From NCBI RefSeq assembly GCF_004346865.1, contig NZ_SMGR01000004.1:223657-287656 (forward strand): a DNA stretch of 64,000 nt. Reading direction: 5' to 3'. This DNA is from Shimia isoporae. Lineage in GTDB: Bacteria > Pseudomonadota > Alphaproteobacteria > Rhodobacterales > Rhodobacteraceae. Below are positions 1 to 8,760 of this stretch, one piece after another; position 1 is the stretch's first letter; each line of letters starts with the position of its first letter. The position numbers and the translations under genes are program-made. Under the pieces are notes generated by a model that saw only the letters and a program-made list of their open reading frames with translations, was not told where the DNA came from and ran no database searches.

Positions 1-229
1 TGAAGCTTTCCGCTGGAGCAAAGGATACGCTCCGCCCCAGATCGTCGGCAATGGCGCGCATAAGGTCTACGCTGAACCCCTCGGGTGAACCGTTTTCAGT
101 TTCCAGAATTGCAAAGGGAGGGCGATCAACTGTTGCGAAGACCATCGCGTCGTTTGATTGCGCCAACACGGCAGATGCGAAATTGAGAAGGGTCACGGTC
201 GTCAGTGCGACGGCGGCAAGGAGTTTCAT
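1..229 (-). CDS. Periplasmic solute-binding protein, family 3 (partial, cut by left edge)
   Basis: Only the first 76 codons are present; the gene continues beyond position 1. Translation from the ATG at 227-229 gives a classical signal peptide (residues 1-23, MKLL start, cleavage expected after VLA). A mature N-terminus follows with ATVDRPPFAI and GFSVDLMRAIADDLG, the usual first strand and helix of SBP_bac_3 domains, where the ligand glycine and aspartate lie. Such proteins bind amino acids or related small ligands in the periplasm for an ABC importer, or form the sensory front of a larger receptor. The missing C-terminus prevents choosing between these. The family call is firm and the ligand is unknown. 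Confidence 0.8.
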   Translation of the reverse strand, partial: MKLLAAVALTTVTLLNFASAVLAQSNDAMVFATVDRPPFAILETENGSPEGFSVDLMRAIADDLGRSVSFAPAESF

Positions 230-373
230 GGCGAAAGTCTATCCTGATTTCGCGTTTCCTTAGCCTGTGCAGAAAAAAGCGGTCAACTAGTGCCTTTGGG
301 TGACCCAAGGGAAATCAGTGGCTTTGGTCTCAATTATCGATCATTCGGGGTGTTTTGCAGCTCTTGGTTGCAT

Positions 374-1090
374 CTAGGCTGCATGCAGCAGTGCTCTGGC
401 TTCTTGTTCTCGTAGGGACACGCGTGCCACAGGACCATATCCATAGCCCATAAACCGATCGGTGTTGGGCATGTGCGAAAGGATTTCCTGCCGCGTATCG
501 GCGTCGAACATGTCTAGTGTCTCGTGGCTGGGGTGGTAGCTTTCGCAGTCCAAGCCATTGGCACGGACAATTTCGTGCCGGTCGAAAAGCAGATGGACAT
601 ACGTTACTGGCAGGCCGTCATCGCGGAGTTTGACGGAAGTGCCATTCACAAGATCTCCTGCACGGATCAGCACTTCGCGTTCCCCGAAAAGGGTGGTGGC
701 TGCATCAGATTGCAGCAAAACCCGGTGATTTCTGGAAAATGAAATGGCATCGTGGTTGCCCAGCACACCTGCAGCGATTTCAACAGGAGCATCTTTGCCG
801 GTGGCGAGGCGTCCGGATCGCCCGATCCATTGAAGTTCCTGATACCCGTTGTCCCGTGTCAGAACTCGATCGCCTGGCGAAAGGGTTTCAATAGCGACCA
901 TTCCCTTCTGAGTGACGATCTGTGTACCGGCGACAAAACAAGGTACGGATGTCTTGGAACAAGTCCCGACTTCTGGACGTCGCAGTGACGGAACCATAGT
1001 GGTCCGAACACTTTCGCCAAACGCCACGGGCAGTTCGCTTCCGGCACGGAATGCGGTGGCCTGTGTGGAATGGCCCAGCGAGTCGGTCAT
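374..1090 (-). CDS. Hint-domain protein (Hint_2 type)
   Basis: 238-residue protein. The start is taken at the ATG at 1088-1090, preceded by a GGGGGG Shine-Dalgarno run, not an upstream in-frame ATG at 1141. The C-terminal three quarters is a Hint domain of the type common in Rhodobacterales secreted proteins: it opens with PCFVAGTQIVT (Cys51 is the presumed nucleophile), then G-V-A-I-E-L-PGD, later RNHRVLLQS and VLIRAGDLVNG, and ends YGPVARVSLREQEA. There is no adhesive or anchor module before the Hint domain, only about 45 polar residues. The Hint fold is known for autocatalytic cleavage or splicing; the role in these bacterial proteins is not established. It lies near two other Hint genes (1688-4361). 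Confidence 0.8.
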   Translation of the reverse strand: MTDSLGHSTQATAFRAGSELPVAFGESVRTTMVPSLRRPEVGTCSKTSVPCFVAGTQIVTQKGMVAIETLSPGDRVLTRDNGYQELQWIGRSGRLATGKDAPVEIAAGVLGNHDAISFSRNHRVLLQSDAATTLFGEREVLIRAGDLVNGTSVKLRDDGLPVTYVHLLFDRHEIVRANGLDCESYHPSHETLDMFDADTRQEILSHMPNTDRFMGYGYGPVARVSLREQEARALLHAA

Positions 1091-1247
1091 GAGTGCCCCC
1101 CGGCATAGTGTATTCGGCTGGTGTGGGCGGATTACCCGCACACCTGTCCCGATTGAAAAGATTGTTCAAAAGTGACGGTCAGGGGTTACCAAGTGGTGAG
1201 CAGGGCTCAACAAGTTGCCTAAACTTTTAGGTGTTGAAGGACCCTTT

Positions 1248-1301
1248 ATGTCTCGCCGGTTGACCGAGGCGGTCCATGCGCGTTATGGCCTGCCGCCATG
1301 A
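1248..1301 (+). CDS. Possible 17-residue leader peptide overlapping the next gene
   Basis: ATG at 1248 opens MSRRLTEAVHARYGLPP and stops at a TGA (1299-1301) that overlaps the ATG of the following gene in an ATGA. A good Shine-Dalgarno (GAAGGA) lies 6 nt before this ATG, while the downstream gene has no recognisable one. This is the geometry of translational coupling from a short leader. No family is recognised for the peptide. It could be a chance ORF; the ribosome-binding site and the exact overlap are the only support. Confidence 0.35.
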   Translation: MSRRLTEAVHARYGLPP

Positions 1302-1675
1302 GCAACTCAAAGTCCGCCCCAAAGAAGAAATCGCGTCAGCAGGTTTTTACCTTGTTGGTCCAAGTTGGTCGTAAGGAAGACGATGGTCTTCCGGATGGGG
1401 CGACCGGTGGTGCCCTTATGATTTATGCAAGCGGCGTTGACGAAGCTGAGGCTGTTCGTGAAACCGTAGCGATCCTGAAGCAGGCAGATTTGAACCCGCT
1501 CGACGTGACGGGATACGGCACAATTGAGGAGCGTGAAGCTCAGGGTCATGAAATCGATCAGGCCGAACGCGATCTTATGCAGCGAGCGCTTGACGAGAAC
1601 TCTGTAGTCGTTGCCCAGATGACGCCGTTTTATCATGGCGAAGAAAGCGACGGGGCGGATCAGCCGCAGCACTGA
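1298..1675 (+). CDS. Conserved small hypothetical protein
   Basis: 125-residue soluble protein with a lysine-rich start (SAPKKKSRQQ) and an acidic C-terminus (GEESDGADQPQH). It has no signal peptide, membrane segment or metal-binding motif. The centre (FTLLVQVGRKE, GGALMIYASGVDEAEAVRETVAIL, LDVTGYGTIEEREAQG) reads like a compact alpha/beta fold and resembles a protein kept in many Rhodobacteraceae without an assigned function. Its ATG overlaps the stop of a 17-codon leader, and no Shine-Dalgarno precedes it, so it is probably translated by coupling. It converges with the Hint gene at 1688, 12 nt away. The function is not known. Confidence 0.7.
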   Translation: MSNSKSAPKKKSRQQVFTLLVQVGRKEDDGLPDGATGGALMIYASGVDEAEAVRETVAILKQADLNPLDVTGYGTIEEREAQGHEIDQAERDLMQRALDENSVVVAQMTPFYHGEESDGADQPQH

Positions 1676-1687
1676 CTTTGTTTTTGG

Positions 1688-2782
1688 TCAGGCCGCACGC
1701 TGCGCAGCCAACGTCAAAGCCTCAAATTCTCTCAACACCGGGTAGGCCGTTCGCGAATGTTCGGGTAGGTCAACACGGGCGAACTGGCCGAGAAGGCTGG
1801 CGCGGAGGACATCCTTGCGACGTCGAATTCGTCCCAAATCGAGACTTTCCAAATAGGTGCCGGCAACAAGAAGCGCATCGTGATCTGGCAAAATCAGTTG
1901 GCAATAAGTGACCAGCGGTTCGCTCTTGATTGGTTTGGCTGCGGTGCCGTGAAGCAAATGTCCTGCAGGCACAAGCACGTATTCAGATCCGAAAGTGTAT
2001 TCCACTCGCGAACCGCCAATCACCAGCCGCTGTGTGGGCCCTACTACTATCGGTTCTTGTAGCCCGAAGAATGGCGCGCGAAGGCGGATTGGCGTGAATT
2101 GGCCGGCGGCAGGGACAGATCGTTTGATGGTGTTGAGAACCGGCACAATGTCGCCCTGAGTCGTCTGCACCAAATCGCCTCGTTTCAGCGATCCTGCAGG
2201 CACGTAGCCCTCCGCCGTCATAACCGGTGTATCGTTGGTCATTGTGGGCATCGGACCTACGGGTTCGACCCGGTCGCTCAGAGCAGCGTAGATCACGTCT
2301 GGCGAAAGCACGCGGGACAATTCATCGTGAACAAACTCGCACATATCCTCCGGCGACAACGCTACTGGATTGATCAAGTCTTTGACGGCTATCCGGAAGG
2401 TGCCGGGGCGTTCAACGCACAAACGTCCGCGGAATTGGTCCAGGTCCCAACTGTAGGTGATGCGAATGACGTCAGCGCGGCCTCCGGTGTCCAGATTGAC
2501 CGCGGTATGAAAGGTCTCGCTTCCGCGGTTCAGAACCAAAACGACTCCGCCGCCGGGAACTGCCTGCAAGGACAAGCGCACACCACTGCGTGTCTGAGGC
2601 GCATATCCCAGAAGCATTTGCGGTTTGTCATATGGCGAAACACGAGTTTCCACCACAAGGCTACCTGTTGTCATCGGCGCGCGCAGGTCTACGAGGTCTC
2701 TACCCGGTTTCTGTCCGTAGCGCGCCAGCCCGTCCAACCGAAACAGGGTCCGTGTCTTGTCGATCAAAGCCAGCCAACTCAT
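1688..2782 (-). CDS. Hint-domain protein lacking the nucleophilic Cys
   Basis: 364-residue protein, second gene of a two-gene operon (10 nt after the Hint gene at 2793), with AGGGGA before its ATG. Residues about 1-150 look like a lectin/LamG-type beta sandwich (PMTTGSLVVETRV, GGGVVLVLNRG, RADVIRITYSWD). Residues 175-340 align with the Hint domains of its neighbours: TNDTPVMTAEGYVPAGSLKRGDLV, then QRLVIGG, EYVLVPAGHLLHG and CQLILPDHDALL. The position occupied by Cys in the two sister proteins is Thr180 here, and the histidine-rich motif is reworked. Auto-cleavage chemistry is therefore either Thr-based or lost. The function is unknown. Confidence 0.75.
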   Translation of the reverse strand: MSWLALIDKTRTLFRLDGLARYGQKPGRDLVDLRAPMTTGSLVVETRVSPYDKPQMLLGYAPQTRSGVRLSLQAVPGGGVVLVLNRGSETFHTAVNLDTGGRADVIRITYSWDLDQFRGRLCVERPGTFRIAVKDLINPVALSPEDMCEFVHDELSRVLSPDVIYAALSDRVEPVGPMPTMTNDTPVMTAEGYVPAGSLKRGDLVQTTQGDIVPVLNTIKRSVPAAGQFTPIRLRAPFFGLQEPIVVGPTQRLVIGGSRVEYTFGSEYVLVPAGHLLHGTAAKPIKSEPLVTYCQLILPDHDALLVAGTYLESLDLGRIRRRKDVLRASLLGQFARVDLPEHSRTAYPVLREFEALTLAAQRAA

Positions 2783-2792
2783 GCCTGTCCCC

Positions 2793-4361
2793 TCAACTCG
2801 CCAATGCCCAGTTGGCCATTGCGGTCACTTCGAATGTTTTCAATCCCGGTCGTGCCATTTGGCCATAGCCGGTGCCGCCTTTGTTCTTCAGCTCGGGAAA
2901 AAGCGCGCAAAGTTCTTTGACAATTTCAGGATCGAAACTTGCGGAGGTCTGTGGTCCGGGCAGATAGCTTTCCGTGGCCAGTTTTTCCGAAAAGACGATC
3001 TGGTGGTCGTCAAAAAGCAAGTGATGGTATTCCACTGTACCACCTTCGAGTTGGCGGATCGTTTTGCCGTTCACGAGGTCTCGGGCTTTGATCAGCACTT
3101 CTTCTTCGCCGAACAGTAACTCGGACCATGCGCCGCTGATGAGGACGCGGTGTAGTGGTGACAGAGTCAGGGCCCGGTGATCGCCAAAAGTGCCTTCGTC
3201 AATCAGGATCGGAGCGAACTTGCCTCGGGCATCAACCGTGCGCGACCCGTGCCAGCGCACAGGCTGAGGGCCATTGTCCATCGTTTCGACGAGGTCATCT
3301 ACGGCGATATGTTCGACTGGCACTTCGCCAAATGGCGTCAGGATGAAGGTTCCTGCTGCAAAACAGGGTGCCTGGTTGATCGTGATAAAGCCGGTGTCGG
3401 TCGTGCCAGTCGAGCTTTCGACCTGATAGGTGAGGTTGACGGTTTCTTCATCGCTGTCGCCTTCGACGGTCACGGTGCCGTCGGAGTTCAGTGTGATGAT
3501 CTGGCCGCTGCCAAGCGTGATCGGAACCCCAACCACAGCTGTCTGTCCGGCGATGTGGGTTATTGTGAGGGTGCCGCCGGTGGTATTGGTGTCGTTTGCC
3601 AGTAGGTTGACGGTTTTGGTTCCGTCAGGAGCAACGTTCACCGTATCGGTGTTGGCGATCAGGCTGGTTTGCAAAGAGTCCGCTGCAATCAGCAGGCTAC
3701 TGTCGTAGCTGCTGTCAGACACGTCGGCGATTATGATTTGCAGGGTGTTTATGTCGTTGGCGTTGACCGGAATGGTCAACGTCATGGTCATGGTGAAGCC
3801 GTCCATTTCGGTGTTGTAGGCATCACCGGTGTTGTCGATGAACAGGCTTTCGTTTTCGCCGCCGTTAATGTTTCCGGGGTCAACATCTCCGTTGCCGATT
3901 TCCATCGGCACAAAGACCCCATTGATCGAAACTGCCACAAAATCCTGATAGATCGAGTTCACGTATTCCGGGTATTCTTCGGATGCGAACACGAACTGCA
4001 TGGTGAGCGTATCACCTGTCGGAATGAACTCCACCTCGAGCATCGCAGCGTCATAGGTATTCGCACCGGCAAGCGCGTTCAGGGTCGGGTCGTTGTCGAC
4101 TCCGTTCATGTTTGAGGACTGGTTGGTGTCCTGGTTGTATTCCCCGTTACGGTTGGTGAAATTGCGCGCGTTGCCGGTCGATAGAATTACGCCGCTGTCT
4201 CCCGGCGTGACACCGGGCGAGATCGTATCGCCATTGGTATAAACGCCGGACGCATTATTGTCGCCGGTGTAAGTGGCGCTTTCGATACTTACACCTTCGC
4301 CAAAGATGGTTTGTGCCATCTCTTCCGCGGTCGCGCCGCGGTCAACTGGTAGTCTAGGCAT
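2793..4361 (-). CDS. Choice-of-anchor L / Hint-domain secreted protein
   Basis: 522-residue protein. The start is chosen at the ATG at 4359-4361 (MPRLPVDRGATAEEM) behind AGGG, because the upstream in-frame residues are basic and unlike the family. Residues about 10-235 are a choice-of-anchor L domain, marked by MQFVFASEEYPEYV, DFVAVSINGV and ADVSDSSYDSSLLI. Residues 240-330 are an Ig/cadherin-like repeat (VAPDGTKTVNLLANDTN, LNSDGTVTVEGDSDEE). Residues 331-500 are a Hint domain starting PCFAAGTFILT with Cys333 and containing SPLHRVLISG and HHLLFDDHQIV. There is no Sec signal; such proteins often carry a C-terminal or non-classical export route. It leads the operon with the Cys-less Hint gene. 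Confidence 0.8.
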   Translation of the reverse strand: MPRLPVDRGATAEEMAQTIFGEGVSIESATYTGDNNASGVYTNGDTISPGVTPGDSGVILSTGNARNFTNRNGEYNQDTNQSSNMNGVDNDPTLNALAGANTYDAAMLEVEFIPTGDTLTMQFVFASEEYPEYVNSIYQDFVAVSINGVFVPMEIGNGDVDPGNINGGENESLFIDNTGDAYNTEMDGFTMTMTLTIPVNANDINTLQIIIADVSDSSYDSSLLIAADSLQTSLIANTDTVNVAPDGTKTVNLLANDTNTTGGTLTITHIAGQTAVVGVPITLGSGQIITLNSDGTVTVEGDSDEETVNLTYQVESSTGTTDTGFITINQAPCFAAGTFILTPFGEVPVEHIAVDDLVETMDNGPQPVRWHGSRTVDARGKFAPILIDEGTFGDHRALTLSPLHRVLISGAWSELLFGEEEVLIKARDLVNGKTIRQLEGGTVEYHHLLFDDHQIVFSEKLATESYLPGPQTSASFDPEIVKELCALFPELKNKGGTGYGQMARPGLKTFEVTAMANWALAS

Positions 4362-4663
4362 ACCGCTCTGCCCTTGATCTCTGCCTCGTCGAGGACAGGA
4401 CCAAACAGCGCGCGCATCACTTTGCGTGATACGACTCCAATACATCGCGCACCGTTTTCGGCGTCTTAGATGCGGGCCCTTGGGGCGGGAACTGCTGGTG
4501 ACCTGCCTCGGTCATTTGTTATTGCGACCAATAAACATCAAATTTTTCGGTCTGTTAAGGGGTTTATCGGGTTGCGGTAAGTCTTGCTGATGCTTTTGTG
4601 GCTTTCAGGCCCACTCTGCCTGTGCGAAACCCTGTTTAGCCAATTTTTCGACAAGAGGATGCT
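4362..4663. other. 302-bp divergent intergenic region, Hint operon / dapE
   Basis: No convincing coding region. It must hold the divergent promoters of the Hint operon (leftward) and dapE (rightward). An AT-rich patch around 4530-4570 is the likeliest promoter area, but no hexamer pair or operator stood out. The dapE Shine-Dalgarno (AGAGGA) lies at its right end. Confidence 0.5.
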
Positions 4664-5809
4664 ATGTCCGAAACCGATGCCGCCCAACTCACCGCCGATT
4701 TGATCCGTTGCCCATCGGTGACACCGACCGAAGGTGGTGCACTGGTCCTTCTGGAGAACTTGTTGTCTGACGCTGGATTTGAATGCACGCGTGTCGATCG
4801 CGGGGAAGTTTCCAACCTTTTTGCCCGCTGGGGTACCAAGGGCCACGACAGGACTTTCGGCTTCAACGGCCACACCGATGTGGTGCCTGTTGGTGACGAA
4901 GCAGCATGGTCGGCTGACCCGTTTGGCGCCGAAGTGCGGGACGGGATCATGTTTGGACGAGGTGCAACGGATATGAAGTCTGGTGTCGCGGCCTTTGCGG
5001 CAGCTGCCGTTGACTTTGTGACCAACACCCCTCCGGACGGCGCCATCGTTCTGACCATTACTGGTGACGAAGAGGGCGATGCGATCGACGGTACTACCGC
5101 TTTGCTGGACTACCTGGATTCCGAAGGCGAGAAGATGTCCGTTTGTCTGGTCGGTGAACCGACTTGCCCGAACGAGATGGGTGAAATGATGAAGATCGGC
5201 CGTCGTGGTTCGCTTACGGCCTATTTCAAATTTTCGGGGAAACAGGGGCATTCGGCCTATCCACATCGCGCCAACAACCCATTGCCGGCTATGGCACGTT
5301 TGATGGATGTAATGTCATCCCACACATTGGACGAAGGTACCGAGCACTTTGATGCCTCCACGCTTGCTGTTGTGACAATGGACACGGGCAATCCAGCGAC
5401 AAATGTGATTCCGGCTGAGTGCAAAGCCACCCTGAACATCCGGTACAACGACACGCATTCAGGTGCTTCATTGACTGCATGGATGCAGGGATTGGTCGAC
5501 GCAGTCGCGGCGGACACAGGTATCACGATTGATATGGACGTGAAGATCTCTGGAGAGAGCTTCATAACACCGCCCGGCCCGTTGTCCGAGTTGGTTGCCG
5601 CCGCTGTCTATGCAGAAACAGGTCGAACTCCTGAGCTGTCAACATCTGGCGGAACATCCGACGCGCGCTTCGTTCAGCATCATTGTCCTGTGGTTGAATT
5701 CGGGCTTGTGGGCAAAACAATGCACCAGGTTGATGAAAACGTTCCTGTGGCGCAGATTCACCAGCTCAAAGGCATCTACACACGGATTTTGCGTGACTAT
5801 TTCGCCTGA
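4664..5809 (+). CDS. dapE: Succinyl-diaminopimelate desuccinylase DapE
   Basis: 381-residue M20 metallopeptidase-family enzyme that hydrolyses N-succinyl-LL-2,6-diaminopimelate to LL-DAP and succinate in lysine and peptidoglycan precursor synthesis (cytoplasm, two zinc ions). The motifs are complete: FNGHTDVVP (H70, D72), [10 protein letters not shown] (D103), [12 protein letters not shown] (catalytic and ligand glutamates 136-137), GEPT, and the C-terminal [11 protein letters not shown] with a late histidine ligand in [12 protein letters not shown]. The length is that of the family. AGAGGA precedes the ATG. The next gene starts inside its last codons. Confidence 0.95.
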   Translation: MSETDAAQLTADLIRCPSVTPTEGGALVLLENLLSDAGFECTRVDRGEVSNLFARWGTKGHDRTFGFNGHTDVVPVGDEAAWSADPFGAEVRDGIMFGRGATDMKSGVAAFAAAAVDFVTNTPPDGAIVLTITGDEEGDAIDGTTALLDYLDSEGEKMSVCLVGEPTCPNEMGEMMKIGRRGSLTAYFKFSGKQGHSAYPHRANNPLPAMARLMDVMSSHTLDEGTEHFDASTLAVVTMDTGNPATNVIPAECKATLNIRYNDTHSGASLTAWMQGLVDAVAADTGITIDMDVKISGESFITPPGPLSELVAAAVYAETGRTPELSTSGGTSDARFVQHHCPVVEFGLVGKTMHQVDENVPVAQIHQLKGIYTRILRDYFA

Positions 5810-6404
5810 ACTTGATCCGCGCTGGCGACGTCGGCTCGTCGTAATGGTCAAGGAACCGCATCCGGGGCGGGTCAAGACCCGCCTTGGGCGCGACATCGGT
5901 TTGACAGCAGCCGCGTGGTGGTTCCGACACCAATCTGCGAGCCTTATTCGGCGACTTCGAGATCCGAGATGGGAATTAACACTGGCGGTATCGCCGGATG
6001 TCGAGGGACTAGAGTCCCGCGTTTGGCCGCAGGATGTGCCACGTGTGCCGCAAGGAACCGGCAACCTGGGGGATCGCATGGGCCGTATTTTGCGCCACAT
6101 GCCCGTTGGGCCGGTGTGTATTATCGGCGCTGATATTCCCGGCATCACGCGAGGGCACATCGCCGCCGCATTTCAGAGTCTTGGTGACAACGAGGCGACG
6201 TTTGGCCCCGCGCCTGATGGTGGTTATTGGCTCGTTGGCCTGAAGCGCGTGAACCCACCTCCGCCCTCGTTGTTCGCGGGGGTTCGATGGTCCACCAAGC
6301 ATGCGCTTTCGGATTCGCGTGCAACCTTGAAGGGATATCGAGTGGCGACTCTGGCTGCGCTGGCTGATGTAGACACCGCGACGGACTTGCCGCCGCGAGG
6401 CTAG
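5793..6404 (+). CDS. TIGR04282/DUF2064 family glycosyltransferase-like protein
   Basis: 203-residue protein of the TIGR04282 (DUF2064) family, GT-A-like proteins sometimes linked to arsenosugar or cofactor metabolism. Visible family motifs are [21 protein letters not shown] at the N-terminus (about residues 17-37), a central GADIPG (metal/nucleotide-binding aspartate region), [13 protein letters not shown] and a C-terminal [10 protein letters not shown]. The GTG start at 5793 overlaps dapE by 17 nt and gives the few residues usually found before the first strand; an alternative ATG lies at 5844 inside that strand and would truncate it. Co-translation with dapE is likely. The actual substrate is not known. 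Confidence 0.8.
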   Translation: MTISPELDPRWRRRLVVMVKEPHPGRVKTRLGRDIGLTAAAWWFRHQSASLIRRLRDPRWELTLAVSPDVEGLESRVWPQDVPRVPQGTGNLGDRMGRILRHMPVGPVCIIGADIPGITRGHIAAAFQSLGDNEATFGPAPDGGYWLVGLKRVNPPPPSLFAGVRWSTKHALSDSRATLKGYRVATLAALADVDTATDLPPRG

Positions 6405-6411
6405 GACAAAA

Positions 6412-6954
6412 TCACTCGGCGGAAACGTCTGCTTTCAATGCGTCCATCAGGTTGGAAACTGAAGACGCATAGCGTTCGCTAACAAAGTGCCCGTTTTCGT
6501 CAAAAGCGTTCCCACTGTCGGCAATACCGACTTCCGGAGCCAGCGCGATGCGGGGCCGGAATGCTACAAGACAGGTGCGCAGCATGGTTTGTGCGCGGAC
6601 ACCACCAGCGCGGCCTGCCGCGGCACTCATGAGCGCAACCGGCTTTCCGACCATCGGTTTTTCGGAGTGCCTGCTGATCCAATCCAGAGCGTTTTTCAAA
6701 ACACCAGTTATCGCGCCGTTATACTCCGGGGTGGAAATAAGAACCGCATCTGCGGCAGCGATTTGCGACACTAGTGTGTCTACAGCGGGTGGAATTCCGT
6801 CTTCATCCTCAAAATCACCGTCATACAGCGGCAGGTTCAGGTCGGCTTCAACAAAGCGATCAGCGCCGTAAAGCCGCGCAGCCTCACGCAGGAGGGCAGA
6901 GTTTGTGGAGCCAGCGCGCAGAGCGCCGGAGATGCCAAGTAGAGTATGGGGCAT
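6412..6954 (-). CDS. NADPH-dependent FMN reductase family protein
   Basis: 180-residue flavodoxin-fold protein of the NADPH-dependent FMN reductase (SsuE/ArsH/azoreductase-like) family, cytoplasmic. The phosphate-binding loop near the start, GISGALRAGSTNSALL, and the signature STPEYNGAITGVLKNALDWISR are intact. The enzyme is expected to reduce free FMN or quinones/azo compounds with NAD(P)H; the physiological substrate is open. The Shine-Dalgarno AGGACA lies 5 nt before the ATG. It converges with the gene at 5793 (7 nt gap). Confidence 0.85.
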   Translation of the reverse strand: MPHTLLGISGALRAGSTNSALLREAARLYGADRFVEADLNLPLYDGDFEDEDGIPPAVDTLVSQIAAADAVLISTPEYNGAITGVLKNALDWISRHSEKPMVGKPVALMSAAAGRAGGVRAQTMLRTCLVAFRPRIALAPEVGIADSGNAFDENGHFVSERYASSVSNLMDALKADVSAE

Positions 6955-6989
6955 GAGTTGTCCTGTTCGTCGCTTTGTCAGTGATAGGT

Positions 6990-7022
6990 AATGAAAAAGG
7001 CGCCGCTGACAAGCGACGCCTT
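6990..7022 (-). terminator. Rho-independent terminator of the OmpA lipoprotein gene
   Basis: On the minus strand AAGGCGTCGCT-TGTC-AGCGGCGCCTT forms an 11-bp stem with one mismatch, followed by TTT. It sits 25 nt after the stop of the lipoprotein gene. Confidence 0.75.
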
Positions 7023-7046
7023 CCTAAATTTCCGATCCGGAGCGGG

Positions 7047-7694
7047 TTATGCCGCATTTGGCAGGATCACGATCTCCACGCGCCGGTTCTGATGTCGGCC
7101 AGCTTCGTCGAGGTTCGACGCAATTGGCTGGTCCTCGCCGCGGCCAATGGATTCGATGCGACCAAAAGGCACGCCGCCGGTCATCAACACATCCGCGACC
7201 GCATTGGCGCGGCGTTGCGAGAGGCCTTGGTTGTGCGCGGCAGTTCCGGTGTTGTCGGTGTGGCCAAGGACCTGCACGGTGGTGTCCGGGTAATCGTTCA
7301 GGCTGCTTGCAACCTTATAGAGGTCGTCCTCAAGGCTGGCGCTTACCGTGGCGCTGTCAACGTCAAACAGGATGTCCTGTGGCATCGTCAGGATCAGGCG
7401 GTCGCCGGTGTTTTCGATACGAACGTCGCTGTCGAGTTGTTTGCGCAGTTCGGCTTCCTGCTTGGCCAAACTGTTGCCGATCAATGCACCAGCGCCTGCG
7501 CCAACTGCTGCGCCGATCAGCGGGTCGTTTTTAGTGGCGGCAGAAAGGCCGGCTCCGAGGATGCCACCGATGATGGCACCACTTGCGGCCTTGTTGGTGG
7601 TGTTTCCGTCGCCGGAGGTGACGTACGCCGGATCTGTACATGCGGTCAGGGCCACAAGTGAAACGGAACACAGAGTCAGAGTGATTTTCTTCAT
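7047..7694 (-). CDS. OmpA-family outer-membrane lipoprotein with glycine zipper
   Basis: 215-residue lipoprotein. A signal peptide ends in the lipobox LTAC (Cys19). A glycine-zipper stretch follows (residues 38-77, GAIIGGILGAG...GAAVGAGAGALIG), then a C-terminal OmpA-like peptidoglycan-binding domain (LFDVDSATV, GHTDNTGTAAHNQGLSQRRANAV, GRGEDQPIASN, GRHQNRRVEIVI). It probably ties the outer membrane to the cell wall, as Pal or YiaD do. A small inverted repeat (AGCCGG/CCGGCT, 7714-7731) lies in its 5' leader. A terminator follows it. Confidence 0.9.
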   Translation of the reverse strand: MKKITLTLCSVSLVALTACTDPAYVTSGDGNTTNKAASGAIIGGILGAGLSAATKNDPLIGAAVGAGAGALIGNSLAKQEAELRKQLDSDVRIENTGDRLILTMPQDILFDVDSATVSASLEDDLYKVASSLNDYPDTTVQVLGHTDNTGTAAHNQGLSQRRANAVADVLMTGGVPFGRIESIGRGEDQPIASNLDEAGRHQNRRVEIVILPNAA

Positions 7695-7817
7695 GTCGAT
7701 GCCTCAAAAATTGAGCCGGTATGCTCCGGCTTTGTCATATTTATAAGGCAACGTGCGCGTGGCCCCAAGCGTTCCGAGCATCAGATCGGCGAAAAAGTGC
7801 CGAATTTTTCTGTCAAT

Positions 7818-8675
7818 TCACGCACCCGCGCGCGCAGATTCATAGGCAAGCAGCGCGCGTTTAACAGGGAGTCCCCAATGGTAGCCACCTAGACCTCCTG
7901 ATTTGCGCATTGCGCGGTGGCAGGGGATCAACCAGCTTACTGGATTTCGACCAACGGCTGTTCCAACTGCGCGTACGGCGCGGGGATTGCCAATTGCGCG
8001 GGCGATTTCGGAATAGGTCGTGACTTCGCCAGAAGGAATACGCATTAGCGCCTCCCAGACCTTGATCTGCAAGCTGGTGCCGATCATGTAAACCGGCACC
8101 TTATCAAGGTCACCGGACTCTGCCTGAAATGCAGCCAAGACCCACGGGCGCAGAAACATCGGGTCTTCGACAAAATTTGCCCTCGGCCAACGCGAGGCCA
8201 AATCTTCCATGGTCGCCTCTTCTCCGAGTTCTGAAGCAAAGCCGATGGCGCAAAGACCTTTGTCCGTTCCCATCACCAGTGCGAGACCAAAGGGGCTGTC
8301 AAACCATCCCCAGAAGATCGTCAACCCGTCTCCCTGCCGGGCGTATTCTCCGGGGCTCATAGACTCCCACCGCAAGAACAGGTCATGAAGCCGGCCCGAT
8401 CCGGAAAGACCCACGGATCCGGCAGTTTCGAGCGTGGTGAAGTGTTCTCGAAGAAGCGCTTTGGCATGCCCGAGCGTGAGATACTGTTGGAATTTCTTCG
8501 GACTTACACCGCTCCATTTTGTGAAAAGCCGCTGGAAGTGCGCTGGACTCATGCCCATTTGAGCCGCCAGATCGTCCAGCGACAATACTTCGCCGCCTTT
8601 GGCGCTGTGCGCATCTATCAGTTCGATTGCGCGGCGCATGACGTTGTAGTGATAGCCTTCGCTCATGTCGTTCAT
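7818..8675 (-). CDS. AraC-type HTH / methylated-DNA-protein-cysteine methyltransferase fusion
   Basis: 285 residues. Residues 8-115 are an AraC-type helix-turn-helix pair (LSLDDLAAQMGMSPAHFQRLFTKWSGVSPKKF). Residues 118-285 are an O6-alkylguanine-DNA alkyltransferase, with acceptor Cys252 in PCHR, the preceding GEVTTYSEIARAIGNPRAVRAVG, and GGYHWGLPVKRALL. The Ada N-terminal metal-binding, methylphosphotriester-sensing domain is absent. The protein should therefore repair O6-methylguanine suicidally and may regulate genes, but cannot sense phosphotriesters as Ada does. AAGGAG precedes the ATG. It is transcribed divergently from the TetR gene at 8816 across an operator-rich region. Confidence 0.88.
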   Translation of the reverse strand: MNDMSEGYHYNVMRRAIELIDAHSAKGGEVLSLDDLAAQMGMSPAHFQRLFTKWSGVSPKKFQQYLTLGHAKALLREHFTTLETAGSVGLSGSGRLHDLFLRWESMSPGEYARQGDGLTIFWGWFDSPFGLALVMGTDKGLCAIGFASELGEEATMEDLASRWPRANFVEDPMFLRPWVLAAFQAESGDLDKVPVYMIGTSLQIKVWEALMRIPSGEVTTYSEIARAIGNPRAVRAVGTAVGRNPVSWLIPCHRAMRKSGGLGGYHWGLPVKRALLAYESARAGA

Positions 8676-8760
8676 GGCACGTCTCCTTTGGTAGCAAACT
8701 ACGCCGAGGCCTTGCGTCTATCGACCCGAAACGTGCGGAATTTTCAGAATATACATTGAA

